Source: Pseudobdellovibrionaceae bacterium
GTDB taxonomy: Bacteria; Bdellovibrionota; Bdellovibrionia; Bdellovibrionales; Bdellovibrionaceae
NCBI GenBank assembly: GCA_021731025.1
Contig: JAKFYD010000056.1
Coordinates: 17,471 to 81,470 of the forward strand
Direction of reading: 5' to 3'
DNA length: 64,000 nt
The notes under the pieces are model-generated. The model was not told the DNA's origin, searched no databases, and saw nothing but the letters and a program-made list of their open reading frames with translations. A program made the position numbers and the translations under genes. Shown here piece after piece: positions 8,314-15,465 of the stretch (position 1 is the first letter of the stretch; each line of letters begins with the position of its first letter).

Positions 8314-9782
8314 TCACTCTGGATCGCATTCAGCCCTTAGACCGATTCCGAATTGGGCTAGTGGCTTTTCTAACTTTTCCTTTTTGCATTCTTATTTTCT
8401 TTTTTCGTTTTCGCTTTGATCTTTCAGCCGCCGAGCTTTGGTGGGCCCTGAAAAATTCTGTGGCTCAGGCTTTTTTCTCTTCGCTTTTTTCAGTGCTGAT
8501 TGGTTTTGTCGTGGCCTTGGGATTTTTTTGTTTAAAAAAAAAGTTGTTGCGCGCTGTTTTGGAAATTTTAGCACTCTTGCCGAATTTTCTGCCTGTGCTT
8601 TTCACCTTGGTTGCCGTATTTAATTTCGTTGATCCTTTTCCTTCAGGGATTTTGGGTATCGTTATTGTGCACGTCTTTATTTATTTTGGCTTAGTGGCTG
8701 TTTTATTAGCTAATCAAATCGAAAATCGTTTAGGTGGCTTGGTCGAGCAAGCCTGGGTTGATGGAATCCCTCAGTGGAAATTTTATCTTCATGTTTTTTT
8801 TCCGCTGATGAAAAAGGAATTGCTGGGGATTTTTCTATTTATCTTTGTTTTGTGCTTCACCAGCTTTTCTGTTCCCTTAGTTGCGGGTGGGGGACGCGGG
8901 ACAACTCTGGAAGTTTTAATTTATGAAAAGATGAGATTGTCGACAGACTGGGGAGCCGCCGTCTTCCTGAGTTTCGTGCAAAGCGTGCTGGTCTTCGGGA
9001 TCAGTTGGAATTCTTATCGAGGACACGCCAGTCTTTCCAGTCAAAAAGTTTCTTTTTATTGGTTGCGATCACGGTTGGGATTACTGCTTTTCATCTGCTT
9101 GCTTTCTGCTTTTTTTCTGGGCTACACCCAAGGCTTGGCCGACGGCTTTTCACACATGAGTTTCTTTTATGAATTGAGATTCGCCGTCATTAAGCAATTC
9201 TTTGGAACTTTAGTGTTGGGTTTGCTGGCTGGAGCTTTAACTTTTATTTTGCTCTTCTGCATTGTCTGGGCACGTCCCGAAGCTTGGTTCGAAAAATTCC
9301 TGCGCTCTTATTTAGCCCCTAGCACAGCACTGACAGGCTTTGCTTTTTTAGTTCTTGGTCCTAATTATGGCCTTGGCCCTTGGATAAAAATTCCCTTAGC
9401 GATTGTTTTGCTGAGCATGAGCAGCCTATTTCGTATGAGCTGGGAAAGCTCGATCCAAAATCTGCAATCCCAGCGAGCGATGGCCCTTGTTTTAGGAGCA
9501 AAACCTTGGCAAATTTTTCGCGAGATTGAAGTTCCTCAATTGATTCCCAGAGCCAGTTTTCTTGCGGCTCTCGTGGCCTTGTGGACCGCGGGGGACTTTG
9601 CGGTGTCGCGGATATTGGCTTCGAAAGATTTAAGCTTAGCGATGATGACCGAGAGCTTACTTTCAAGCTATAGAATCAGTCAGGCCTCGGTGCTGAGCTT
9701 TTTTGTTTTTTTAGTTGGAGTAGCGCTTTTTATTTTCTTCATTGGAGCGGGACGTGTCCTTAGTCGAAAATTTAGTTTATGA
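8310..9782 (+). CDS. thiP: Thiamine ABC transporter permease
   Basis: A 490-residue polytopic inner-membrane protein with two homologous halves, as expected of ThiP/FbpB-type fused permeases. Each half carries an ABC-contact EAA-like loop: around residue 145 ('EQAWVDGIPQWKFYLHVFFP') and around residue 395 ('ALVLGAKPWQIFREIEVPQL'). The gene begins four bases inside thiB and runs 29 bases into thiQ, so the three are translationally coupled. The thiamine assignment rests on the thiB neighbour. Confidence 0.92.
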   Translation: MITLDRIQPLDRFRIGLVAFLTFPFCILIFFFRFRFDLSAAELWWALKNSVAQAFFSSLFSVLIGFVVALGFFCLKKKLLRAVLEILALLPNFLPVLFTLVAVFNFVDPFPSGILGIVIVHVFIYFGLVAVLLANQIENRLGGLVEQAWVDGIPQWKFYLHVFFPLMKKELLGIFLFIFVLCFTSFSVPLVAGGGRGTTLEVLIYEKMRLSTDWGAAVFLSFVQSVLVFGISWNSYRGHASLSSQKVSFYWLRSRLGLLLFICLLSAFFLGYTQGLADGFSHMSFFYELRFAVIKQFFGTLVLGLLAGALTFILLFCIVWARPEAWFEKFLRSYLAPSTALTGFAFLVLGPNYGLGPWIKIPLAIVLLSMSSLFRMSWESSIQNLQSQRAMALVLGAKPWQIFREIEVPQLIPRASFLAALVALWTAGDFAVSRILASKDLSLAMMTESLLSSYRISQASVLSFFVFLVGVALFIFFIGAGRVLSRKFSL

Positions 9783-10398
9783 GTACGAGACCTTCCAGCT
9801 GAATATTCCCCGATGGGAAATTTTAGACCAGGGAACAACAGTTCTCTGGGGTGCTTCCGGCGAGGGAAAGACCACCATTTTACGAGTTTTAATTGGTCTC
9901 GAAAAATGCCCGCGATTGAATTGGGATTTTCAGGGGCTGGACTTAGCTCGCCTCAGTGTTCCCGAAAAAAAACTCGGCGTTGTCTTTCAAACTTTGGAGC
10001 TCTTTCCCCATATGAGCGCCCGGCGAAATATTCTATTCGCAGCAGAAGCTCGTCATGTTGATGAAGAAAAGTGCGAAAAGAAATTGAATCATTGGATTGA
10101 AGTGCTGCAGATGAAAAAATTCATTGATCAGTCGGCAGCAACTTTATCTGGTGGTGAAAAACAACGAGTCGCTTTAGTGCGCGCCTTGATTGGCGAACCA
10201 CGATTGCTGTTATTGGATGAACCTTTTTCTTCCTTAGATGAAAATCTCCGACAGGAAAGCCGCGAGCTGGTGAAAGCTCTTTTGGCTGAAGAGAAAATCC
10301 CCGCTGTTTTGATCACTCATGATCGCCGCGATGTCGAAAATCTGGCGGATAAGGTCAGCACCTTGAAGCAGGGACGGATTATTGAATCGGTTGGGTGA
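9754..10398 (+). CDS. thiQ: Thiamine ABC transporter ATP-binding protein
   Basis: A 214-residue ABC ATPase energising thiamine import. Walker A 'GASGEGKTT', Q-loop 'VVFQTLELFPHM', signature 'LSGGEKQRVAL', Walker B 'LLLLDEPFSSLDE' and switch 'LITHDRRD' are all present. GTG at 9754 is chosen because GGAG lies six bases upstream; an in-frame TTG at 9742 lacks spacing for a site. The start lies inside thiP. The length equals ThiQ (short, without the C-terminal regulatory domain of larger importers). Confidence 0.92.
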   Translation: MSLVENLVYEYETFQLNIPRWEILDQGTTVLWGASGEGKTTILRVLIGLEKCPRLNWDFQGLDLARLSVPEKKLGVVFQTLELFPHMSARRNILFAAEARHVDEEKCEKKLNHWIEVLQMKKFIDQSAATLSGGEKQRVALVRALIGEPRLLLLDEPFSSLDENLRQESRELVKALLAEEKIPAVLITHDRRDVENLADKVSTLKQGRIIESVG

Positions 10399-10418
10399 CT
10401 ATTTAAGTTGGAAAAAAA

Positions 10419-10556
10419 CTAAATCCTTTTAAAAACAAATCCAGCAGCAGTTAATAAAATAACCGCAAGACCTATAAAAAACTCAGCACTCAACATCCAT
10501 TCTAATGGATTTAATTTACTTTTCTTTTTCTCTAAGGAGTTTTCTTTAGAATTCAT
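10419..10556 (-). CDS. 45-residue single-span membrane protein
   Basis: A short open frame starting at ATG 10556 and ending at TAG 10419. Its start overlaps the stop of the upstream gene by four bases (ATGA), the arrangement of translationally coupled genes. The N-terminal half is hydrophilic and Lys-rich ('SLEKKKSKLNPLEWM'), the rest is one hydrophobic span ('FFIGLAVILLTAAGFVF') closed by 'KRI', so an inner-membrane protein with the N-terminus inside is predicted. Family unknown. The overlap and clean topology argue for a real gene; there is no other evidence. Confidence 0.6.
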   Translation of the reverse strand: MNSKENSLEKKKSKLNPLEWMLSAEFFIGLAVILLTAAGFVFKRI

Positions 10557-10945
10557 GTGGCCTCCGGTAATGATTCGTAAGTGAAAGCGAAGAGCTCGGT
10601 TTTATCCTCTAAGGTGACCTCGGTAAATGTTTTTTCCCAGAATGCGCGATAGGCCTGTTGAAACTTTTGTGTGTCTTGACGGAATCCGTAACCCTCGAGT
10701 AAGCGGGAATCGGGATTCCCATAGGTCGTCACGAAAGCGTCGACTAAACGAGCGCACCCATGAATATTTCCTTCCATATCCGCTACATCAAAAATTTGCC
10801 CAATAGAGTCGATTCTTTTTTGAATTGAATCAGCGCCGCCAATGCGCTCAGTTCTATCTTTAGGCTGGCAGTAAGTACGTCGGCCCTTTTTCAAAAGCTC
10901 AATTTCTGGTAGTGAAATATAGAGACCAATTTTTCCTACAGACAT
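10553..10945 (-). CDS. Conserved-looking hypothetical protein, possibly ASCH/PUA-like
   Basis: A 130-residue soluble protein without signal sequence. Segments such as 'LYISLPEIELLKKGRRTYCQP' (lysine-arginine after a strand-helix) followed by 'DVADMEGNIHGCARLVDAFV' recall small nucleic-acid-binding ASCH/PUA-like folds, but this is a weak impression. ATG at 10945, preceded by AAGGAT, is favoured over ATG 10972. It is coupled by a four-base overlap to the 45-residue membrane protein gene. Function not recognised. Confidence 0.6.
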   Translation of the reverse strand: MSVGKIGLYISLPEIELLKKGRRTYCQPKDRTERIGGADSIQKRIDSIGQIFDVADMEGNIHGCARLVDAFVTTYGNPDSRLLEGYGFRQDTQKFQQAYRAFWEKTFTEVTLEDKTELFAFTYESLPEAT

Positions 10946-11031
10946 TCCATTATCCTTAATTGAGGCCTCCATTAATTCAAACCAAAATTAACGTTTTAAA
11001 CTGATACATTTAAGAGATAAAGGCGACTTTG

Positions 11032-11071
11032 ACGCAGTAATTAATCTCCAGTGCAAATCAGGATTAATAGC
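11032..11071. repeat. 40-bp intergenic repeat, copy A
   Basis: This stretch matches 15020-15060 at about 34 of 41 aligned positions; the shared core is ATTAATCTCCAGTGCAA. Both copies end in ATAGC and both lie upstream of a minus-strand gene start (10945 and 14952). Two copies only are seen here; the role is unknown. Confidence 0.5.
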
Positions 11072-11131
11072 AGCGGTTCATTTCTAGAGTCCAATAATTC
11101 CCTATTAATTCCAACAACATAAAAATACCTC

Positions 11132-11158
11132 TCAAGTAATAACGCAATGCGTCGATAG
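11132..11158 (+). promoter_or_regulatory. Candidate sigma-28 (FliA) promoter for flagellin 1
   Basis: TCAAGTAA, 11 bases, then GTCGATAG. The family consensus is TAAAGTTT-N11-GCCGATAA, so spacing is exact and most conserved positions agree. It lies about 130 bases before the flagellin start. Weaker than the promoters before the other two flagellin genes. Confidence 0.55.
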
Positions 11159-11185
11159 ATAGGCTGACTGCTGAACTAAGGTCCA

Positions 11186-11256
11186 GATGAGTTTCAAAAC
11201 GGGACAGGGCTTCGTGACTGAAGTCCTGTCTCGCGGGCGGGCAAGCTGAACTCATC
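11186..11256 (+). promoter_or_regulatory. Structured 5' leader of flagellin 1
   Basis: Two nested inverted repeats. The outer is GATGAGTT (11186-11193) with AACTCATC (11249-11256), perfect over 8 bp. The inner is 11201-11213 with 11220-11232, 13 bp with two G-U pairs, around a six-base loop. Together with the FliA-like promoter upstream this predicts a folded mRNA leader that could affect stability or translation. No known riboswitch was recognised. Confidence 0.5.
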
Positions 11257-11289
11257 AAAACGTGTGGGCGCAAAGAAAGGGTTGCTCTG

Positions 11290-12111
11290 ATGAGAATCTC
11301 TTCCAATCTTGCGTCGTTGACTGCGCAACGTGTTTTAGGTCAAACCCAAAGATTCACTGAAAAAGCCATGCAAGAGTTGGCCAGCGGGACGCGTTTTAGC
11401 ACCGCAGGTTCCGATGCTGCGGGATACGCCATCGCGGAAAATATGCGAGCGCAAATCCGTGGTTATGGTTCGGCGAAAATGAATGCGGAAAATGCAACCA
11501 GCTTCGTGCAATTGGCCGAAGGCGCTCTCAATGAACAAAATAATATTTTAATTCGGCAGCGGGAATTAGCGATTCAGGCCGCCAGTGACACTTTCTCTGA
11601 TAAAGAGCGGGAGTATTTGGATTATGAATTCCAACAACTCAGTCAGGAATTCGATCGCATTGCGCGCACGACAAAATTTGGATCTCAACCTTTGCTCGAT
11701 GGAAGTGCGAAAGAATATGAATTTCAGGTGGGTGTAAACAAAGGACCCGAAAACATCATTCGATTTAACAATGATACAGATACAACGTCTTCGAATTTGG
11801 ATATCGATGGTCTTTCAATCGGCGATATCGACGACGCTCGTGACAGTCTCGAAGATATTGATGGAGCGTTGACGTCCATCAATGGCGCCCGAGCTAAATT
11901 GGGCTCTATTCACAGTCGGATGGAGTCCGTCATCAATCACATTGATTCACAGGAAGTGAATTTATCAGAGGCTCATTCGCGCATGGCTGATGCTGATATT
12001 CCGCGAGCCTTAACGGATGTGCGTCGCGGCCAAGTGATGATGCAGTATCAAGCGGCCATGCTTGCGGCAGCGAATGATTCTAATCAAAATTTATTGCGAT
12101 TGATTGCTTAG
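11290..12111 (+). CDS. fliC: Flagellin (273 aa)
   Basis: A flagellar filament subunit. The N-terminal D0/D1 region ('RISSNLASLTAQRVLGQTQ', 'ELASGTRFSTAGSDAAGYAI') and C-terminal D1/D0 region ('AHSRMADADIPRALTDVRR', ending 'NQNLLRLIA') are conserved; the middle is short, so surface domains D2/D3 are absent, as in ~270-residue flagellins. It differs from the other two flagellins here: the usual G.R...A.DDAAGLAIS motif reads SDAAGYAIAE and the terminal motif is RLIA rather than KLIG. ATG follows a modest AAAGG site. Export depends on the flagellar type III apparatus, with FliS encoded at 22805. Confidence 0.95.
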   Translation: MRISSNLASLTAQRVLGQTQRFTEKAMQELASGTRFSTAGSDAAGYAIAENMRAQIRGYGSAKMNAENATSFVQLAEGALNEQNNILIRQRELAIQAASDTFSDKEREYLDYEFQQLSQEFDRIARTTKFGSQPLLDGSAKEYEFQVGVNKGPENIIRFNNDTDTTSSNLDIDGLSIGDIDDARDSLEDIDGALTSINGARAKLGSIHSRMESVINHIDSQEVNLSEAHSRMADADIPRALTDVRRGQVMMQYQAAMLAAANDSNQNLLRLIA

Positions 12112-12113
12112 AA

Positions 12114-12515
12114 CTAATTCTTAACTTCAAGAATTCCATCACAGACAGTTTTCTTAAGAACTGTCCCATCTTTTTTTCTTTTCTCGGTGACGTAGTTGAA
12201 AGATTTATTTTCTAAATCGAGAGATAAAGATTCTGTCTCTACGGTTAAGCTTGAAAAGTCATATAGCTCTTCATGAAATTTCCAAAGATTTTTTGCTGCA
12301 AAAATAAAATAACTGCGTCCACCGGCAACCGTTAAAGTGCCTTTTTTATTTTCACAAACTTTGAGGTTATGAGTGCCAACCAGTTTTATATTTCGACAAA
12401 CGCTTGAGCTGGAATTGGGGACCGAGAAGGTGACTTTGTGAGTTTCACAGCCTGAATTATCTTTGGCGTAAACATTTAATGAACACATCAAAATCGCTAA
12501 AACTATTGCTCTCAT
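12114..12515 (-). CDS. Secreted protein of unknown function (133 aa)
   Basis: ATG 12515 follows a GGAGG site and opens a signal peptide 'MRAIVLAILMCSLNVYA'; an earlier in-frame start would put a non-signal segment ahead of it. The mature ~115 residues have four Cys, enough for disulfides, and are rich in Lys and Ser. It is encoded opposite to the flagellin genes and its stop lies two bases from the flagellin 1 stop. No family recognised. Confidence 0.65.
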   Translation of the reverse strand: MRAIVLAILMCSLNVYAKDNSGCETHKVTFSVPNSSSSVCRNIKLVGTHNLKVCENKKGTLTVAGGRSYFIFAAKNLWKFHEELYDFSSLTVETESLSLDLENKSFNYVTEKRKKDGTVLKKTVCDGILEVKN

Positions 12516-12588
12516 TGGGGCCTCCAGGGGGCATTCATGAGGGAAAATGCGCGCAATGTCAAAGTCTAAACCTGCCTTCAAGATCCAA

Positions 12589-12610
12589 AGGTCTAGCCCC
12601 AACTAGACCT
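12589..12610. repeat. Inverted repeat AGGTCTAG/CTAGACCT
   Basis: A perfect 8-bp inverted repeat with a six-base spacer (CCCCAA) upstream of the minus-strand secreted protein gene. It could be an operator or a small hairpin; the CTAG core recurs in nearby intergenic DNA. Function unproven. Confidence 0.4.
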
Positions 12611-12703
12611 AAGGCTGTGTTTTTAAAAAATATTTTTATGTCCAATACTTAGCAGTTTCATATACAAGACGCGTCGCGTCTAAAAAGACCTAGACCAAAG
12701 CCC

Positions 12704-12730
12704 TAAAGTTTCCTGGACCAAGGCCGAGAA
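12704..12730 (+). promoter_or_regulatory. Sigma-28 (FliA) promoter for flagellin 2
   Basis: TAAAGTTT, 11 bases, then GCCGAGAA: identical to the enterobacterial FliA -35 and one base from its -10 consensus (GCCGATAA). It predicts a transcript start near 12737 and a leader of about 270 bases before the flagellin ATG at 13007. The interval 12516-13006 otherwise holds only the inverted repeats listed separately. Confidence 0.82.
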
Positions 12731-12818
12731 GATCTGTGAACACGTTGGAGCAACCCTAAAAGGACCTTGTTCAGCAGTCAAACCGAACAAGCAACCCTCC
12801 TCAAGGTCAGGTTCCCTT

Positions 12819-12845
12819 GCGAGAGAGACCAGTCACCTCTCTCGC
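12819..12845 (+). promoter_or_regulatory. Hairpin in flagellin 2 leader
   Basis: GCGAGAGAG pairs perfectly with CTCTCTCGC around a nine-base loop. No T-run follows, so it is not a typical terminator; it lies in the transcribed leader predicted from the promoter at 12704. Confidence 0.5.
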
Positions 12846-13006
12846 AGGCGGAATAACTCCACCATATAAAACAGATTTTTGATTTTAAAAAAAGAATAAC
12901 AAACAGCTCGTGATGGGCGTGGTTGATTTGCAGCACCAGTGTGGCGATCTGCAGGTCTTTGTTGAGCCATGTCTATTGGGAGCGCTTTTCCTTAAGGAGG
13001 AAAATT

Positions 13007-13834
13007 ATGGGCTTAAGAATTCAAACCAACATGGCTTCGCTCAGTGCGCAGAAGGTGATGGGCAAGCAACAGACACGGGCCGAGCATGCCTCGCAAGCTT
13101 TAGCCAGTGGAACTCGTATCGTTCGTGCCGGTGATGATGCCGCAGGATTAGCGATCTCAGAGAACATCCGCGGTCAAGTTCGCGGGATGAGCATGGCGCG
13201 TATGAACTCGTTCAATGCCGTCAGTGCGATTCAGGTTTCTGAGGGAGGCTTGAACGAAGTTTCAAACATCTTGATTCGATTGAGGGAGCTGGGCATCCAA
13301 GCCGCTTCGGACAATATCGGAGATAAAGAGAGAGAGTTCCTGAATCTCGAAGCAAAAAGCATCATCGAAGAAGCCGATCGTATCGCTAAAACCACAGTGT
13401 TTGGTGATAAACGATTGCTCGATGGATCGGGTGGTAAACAAACCTATCAAGTCGGTGCTTTCGCTGGCGAAGAGAATCAAATCACTTATGATCTTTCAAC
13501 CGATGCGACCGCTTCTAATTTAGGAATTGATGGTTTATCGATGGAAAGTAAAGAAGATGCCCGCGATCTTTTGAGCACAGTCGATGAAGCTTTACAAAAA
13601 GTCGGTGGAATGCGAGCGAACTTTGGTGCGATCCAAAATCGTTTGGAAATCACGACTTCAAACTTAGATAACCAAATTGAAAACTTATCAGCAGCGAAAT
13701 CGCGCATCTCTGATGCCGACATCGCGAAAGAGTCTTCAGAGTTGGCCTCGGCGCAAGTGTTACAACAAGCGGCCGTCTCTGTATTGGCTCAAGCCAACCA
13801 ATTTCCTGGTGTGGCTTTGAAACTTATTGGCTAA
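13007..13834 (+). CDS. fliC: Flagellin (275 aa)
   Basis: Starts at ATG 13007 after a strong AAGGAGGA site; a longer in-frame reading lacks flagellin homology. The N-terminus 'MGLRIQTNMASLSAQKVMG' and 'GTRIVRAGDDAAGLAISENI' are textbook D0/D1 motifs, and the C-terminus ends 'LAQANQFPGVALKLIG'. The central region is short, without D2/D3. A near-consensus FliA promoter lies 280 bases upstream, and a strong rho-independent terminator follows at 13985. Confidence 0.97.
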   Translation: MGLRIQTNMASLSAQKVMGKQQTRAEHASQALASGTRIVRAGDDAAGLAISENIRGQVRGMSMARMNSFNAVSAIQVSEGGLNEVSNILIRLRELGIQAASDNIGDKEREFLNLEAKSIIEEADRIAKTTVFGDKRLLDGSGGKQTYQVGAFAGEENQITYDLSTDATASNLGIDGLSMESKEDARDLLSTVDEALQKVGGMRANFGAIQNRLEITTSNLDNQIENLSAAKSRISDADIAKESSELASAQVLQQAAVSVLAQANQFPGVALKLIG

Positions 13835-13888
13835 TTAAAAATTTAACTCATCTGGCGATTTGCAACTTGATACATCCAGTTTTGAACA

Positions 13889-13913
13889 GGGAGCTCGGGG
13901 TCCTCGAGCTCCC
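13889..13913. other. Hairpin after flagellin 2
   Basis: GGGAGCTCG pairs perfectly with CGAGCTCCC (7-base loop). There is no T-run, but a second hairpin with a T-run follows 70 bases on. It may protect the mRNA 3' end or assist termination. Confidence 0.45.
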
Positions 13914-13984
13914 AATTGAAAACTGTTTATTTATTTAAGAGTTTTATGAGTAGTCGCCCACACAAAACGCTACTCTTAAGCCCG

Positions 13985-14017
13985 CCCCGGTGAGCATAGT
14001 GCTTTCCGGGGTTTTTT
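13985..14017 (+). terminator. Rho-independent terminator of flagellin 2
   Basis: CCCCGG (13985-13990) pairs with CCGGGG (14006-14011), with a further AGCA/TGCT stem inside, followed by six T. It abuts the stop codon of the opposing minus-strand gene at 14016. Confidence 0.85.
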
Positions 14018-14399
14018 ATTTTGAAGAACACTTTGGTGAGCCTGGCACGCCAGTTCTCATAACAAAAGGTGGTGGGCAATTCCTGCTGCAATTGTATTGG
14101 TAGCAAGCATAATTAGCTGCTCGGCTAGCCTCGTAACTGTTATTTCCTGATCCATATGATGTTTCTAAATGTCGTCGAAAGACAACACATGTAACTTTAG
14201 CTCCTCCACTGAATACAACACGACCACCAAGCCCTTTGCAATAAGCTGTGAACTCAGCACTGCTGTCTCCCTCAGCAACGATCGCATCTTCACTCACTTG
14301 GCAAGTGAGTGTGCAATTAACAGCGGAAGCAGTTGCCGAAAATGTTAAAAGCAGCGCTGAAAATGCGAAGCTCGATAGTTTCAATCCATTCATATCCAT
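14016..14399 (-). CDS. Secreted cysteine-rich protein (127 aa)
   Basis: ATG 14399, preceded by AAGGAG, starts a signal peptide ('LSSFAFSALLLTFSATASA'). The ~100-residue mature part has eight cysteines ('CTLTC', 'CYQYNCSRNC', 'PKCSSK') and is rich in Gly/Ser/Tyr, suggesting a compact disulfide-bonded secreted protein. No family recognised. It is the last of the minus-strand secreted-protein genes between flagellins 2 and 3. Confidence 0.65.
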   Translation of the reverse strand: MDMNGLKLSSFAFSALLLTFSATASAVNCTLTCQVSEDAIVAEGDSSAEFTAYCKGLGGRVVFSGGAKVTCVVFRRHLETSYGSGNNSYEASRAANYACYQYNCSRNCPPPFVMRTGVPGSPKCSSK

Positions 14400-14601
14400 A
14401 AAATCTCCTTGTGATTTTTTAATCAACTGAGAGGTAGATTTTGGTTTGAATAAAGTCAAAGTTTGGAGTTCAAAACTGATTACTGAAAGTCATCAGTCTT
14501 CTCCTTAATATTTTAAAATTGAATGATCCATTCTTAATTTTTCGAAATCTAAGTAATTGATAACGAGCGCCTGGTTCAATTTCGATTCCTTCTTGCAGAA
14601 A

Positions 14602-14952
14602 TTATTTCTTAGCGATTGTATTTACACCGATAGAAATAACTTCATCTTTAACTAAAGGCACTATGCGAACTTCATAATTATCATTTTTTGAATAATCTAA
14701 AATAAGCTTTTGTAATTCACCCAAAGTATAACCAGCTTCTTCAGAAACTTTTTTAGTTACAGAAAAAGAACATCCATTCGACATAACTTTCAGTTTTCCA
14801 CCTAACAAAATAGTTTGGGATATTTGATCGCAAAAAGTTACAGCTTGATTGCTAGAATCAGTTCTATTTTCAAGTTGGATGACAACACTGGCATTGGCCG
14901 CAAATGTTGAAAAGATTAGAGCTGAACAAGTGATTGCATGAGTGATTTTCAT
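14602..14952 (-). CDS. Secreted protein of unknown function (116 aa)
   Basis: An N-terminal signal peptide 'THAITCSALIFSTFAANASA'-like segment is followed by ~95 residues with two Cys. The start ATG at 14952 follows AAGGAGA on the minus strand. The coding and flanking DNA is AT-rich compared with the flagellin genes. Separate promoters are likely, since ~200 bases lie on each side. No known domain seen. Confidence 0.65.
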   Translation of the reverse strand: MKITHAITCSALIFSTFAANASVVIQLENRTDSSNQAVTFCDQISQTILLGGKLKVMSNGCSFSVTKKVSEEAGYTLGELQKLILDYSKNDNYEVRIVPLVKDEVISIGVNTIAKK

Positions 14953-15019
14953 AGAGTCTCCTTTAAGATAAGGAACTCTAACTTTTAAGTTTTAAGTTTT
15001 TCAAATGAATAGAGTGATA

Positions 15020-15060
15020 ACGCAATGATTAATCTCCAGTGCAATTCAAGGCTAGATAGC
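15020..15060. repeat. Intergenic repeat, copy B
   Basis: Second copy of the element at 11032-11071, with the shared core ATTAATCTCCAGTGCAA and the ATAGC end. It lies directly after the stop codon of the minus-strand gene 15061-15465 and about 70 bases before the start of the next. Confidence 0.5.
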
Positions 15061-15465
15061 TTATTCACAGCAATTTTTGTGAATAAGAATTTCCTTAACT
15101 TGATATTTATTATTTAATTTAAAGACAATTTGCCAAGTCTCTTCTCGGTGATTGGCACCTTCCTGAATAATGTAAGCTGGGTAAGCATCAATAAAATAGA
15201 ATCCATCAGGTGAGCCAAAGTTTTCTCGGATGTATTCCACAGGTTTTCCAATTAAATCTTTATTTGTTAAAATAGAATAGGTCATTGATGACTTATCTTT
15301 TAATGATCCATTCTTGAATTTTCTAAAATCTAAAGTTTCTGATCCCCATCTTTTTTTGACTTCACTCGAAGAAAGCGTTTTGCCTTGCCAAATTGATTTG
15401 GCGATAGATCCAATAGATATTGCTGTTGCAAGGCTTATCAGTATTACAAAAAAATATTTTTTCAC
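15061..15465 (-). CDS. Membrane-anchored or secreted protein, coupled to the DUF6973-like gene
   Basis: A 134-residue protein with one N-terminal hydrophobic segment ('YFFVILISLATAISIGSIA') and a hydrophilic remainder. The stretch 'DLIGKPVEYIRENFGSPDGF' resembles the start of BamE/SmpA-like repeats ('L.G.s.d.v...lG.P'), followed by beta-like strands and a closing 'CC'. This is a weak resemblance. Its ATG overlaps the stop of the upstream gene by four bases, so the two proteins are probably made together. Confidence 0.65.
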   Translation of the reverse strand: MKKYFFVILISLATAISIGSIAKSIWQGKTLSSSEVKKRWGSETLDFRKFKNGSLKDKSSMTYSILTNKDLIGKPVEYIRENFGSPDGFYFIDAYPAYIIQEGANHREETWQIVFKLNNKYQVKEILIHKNCCE

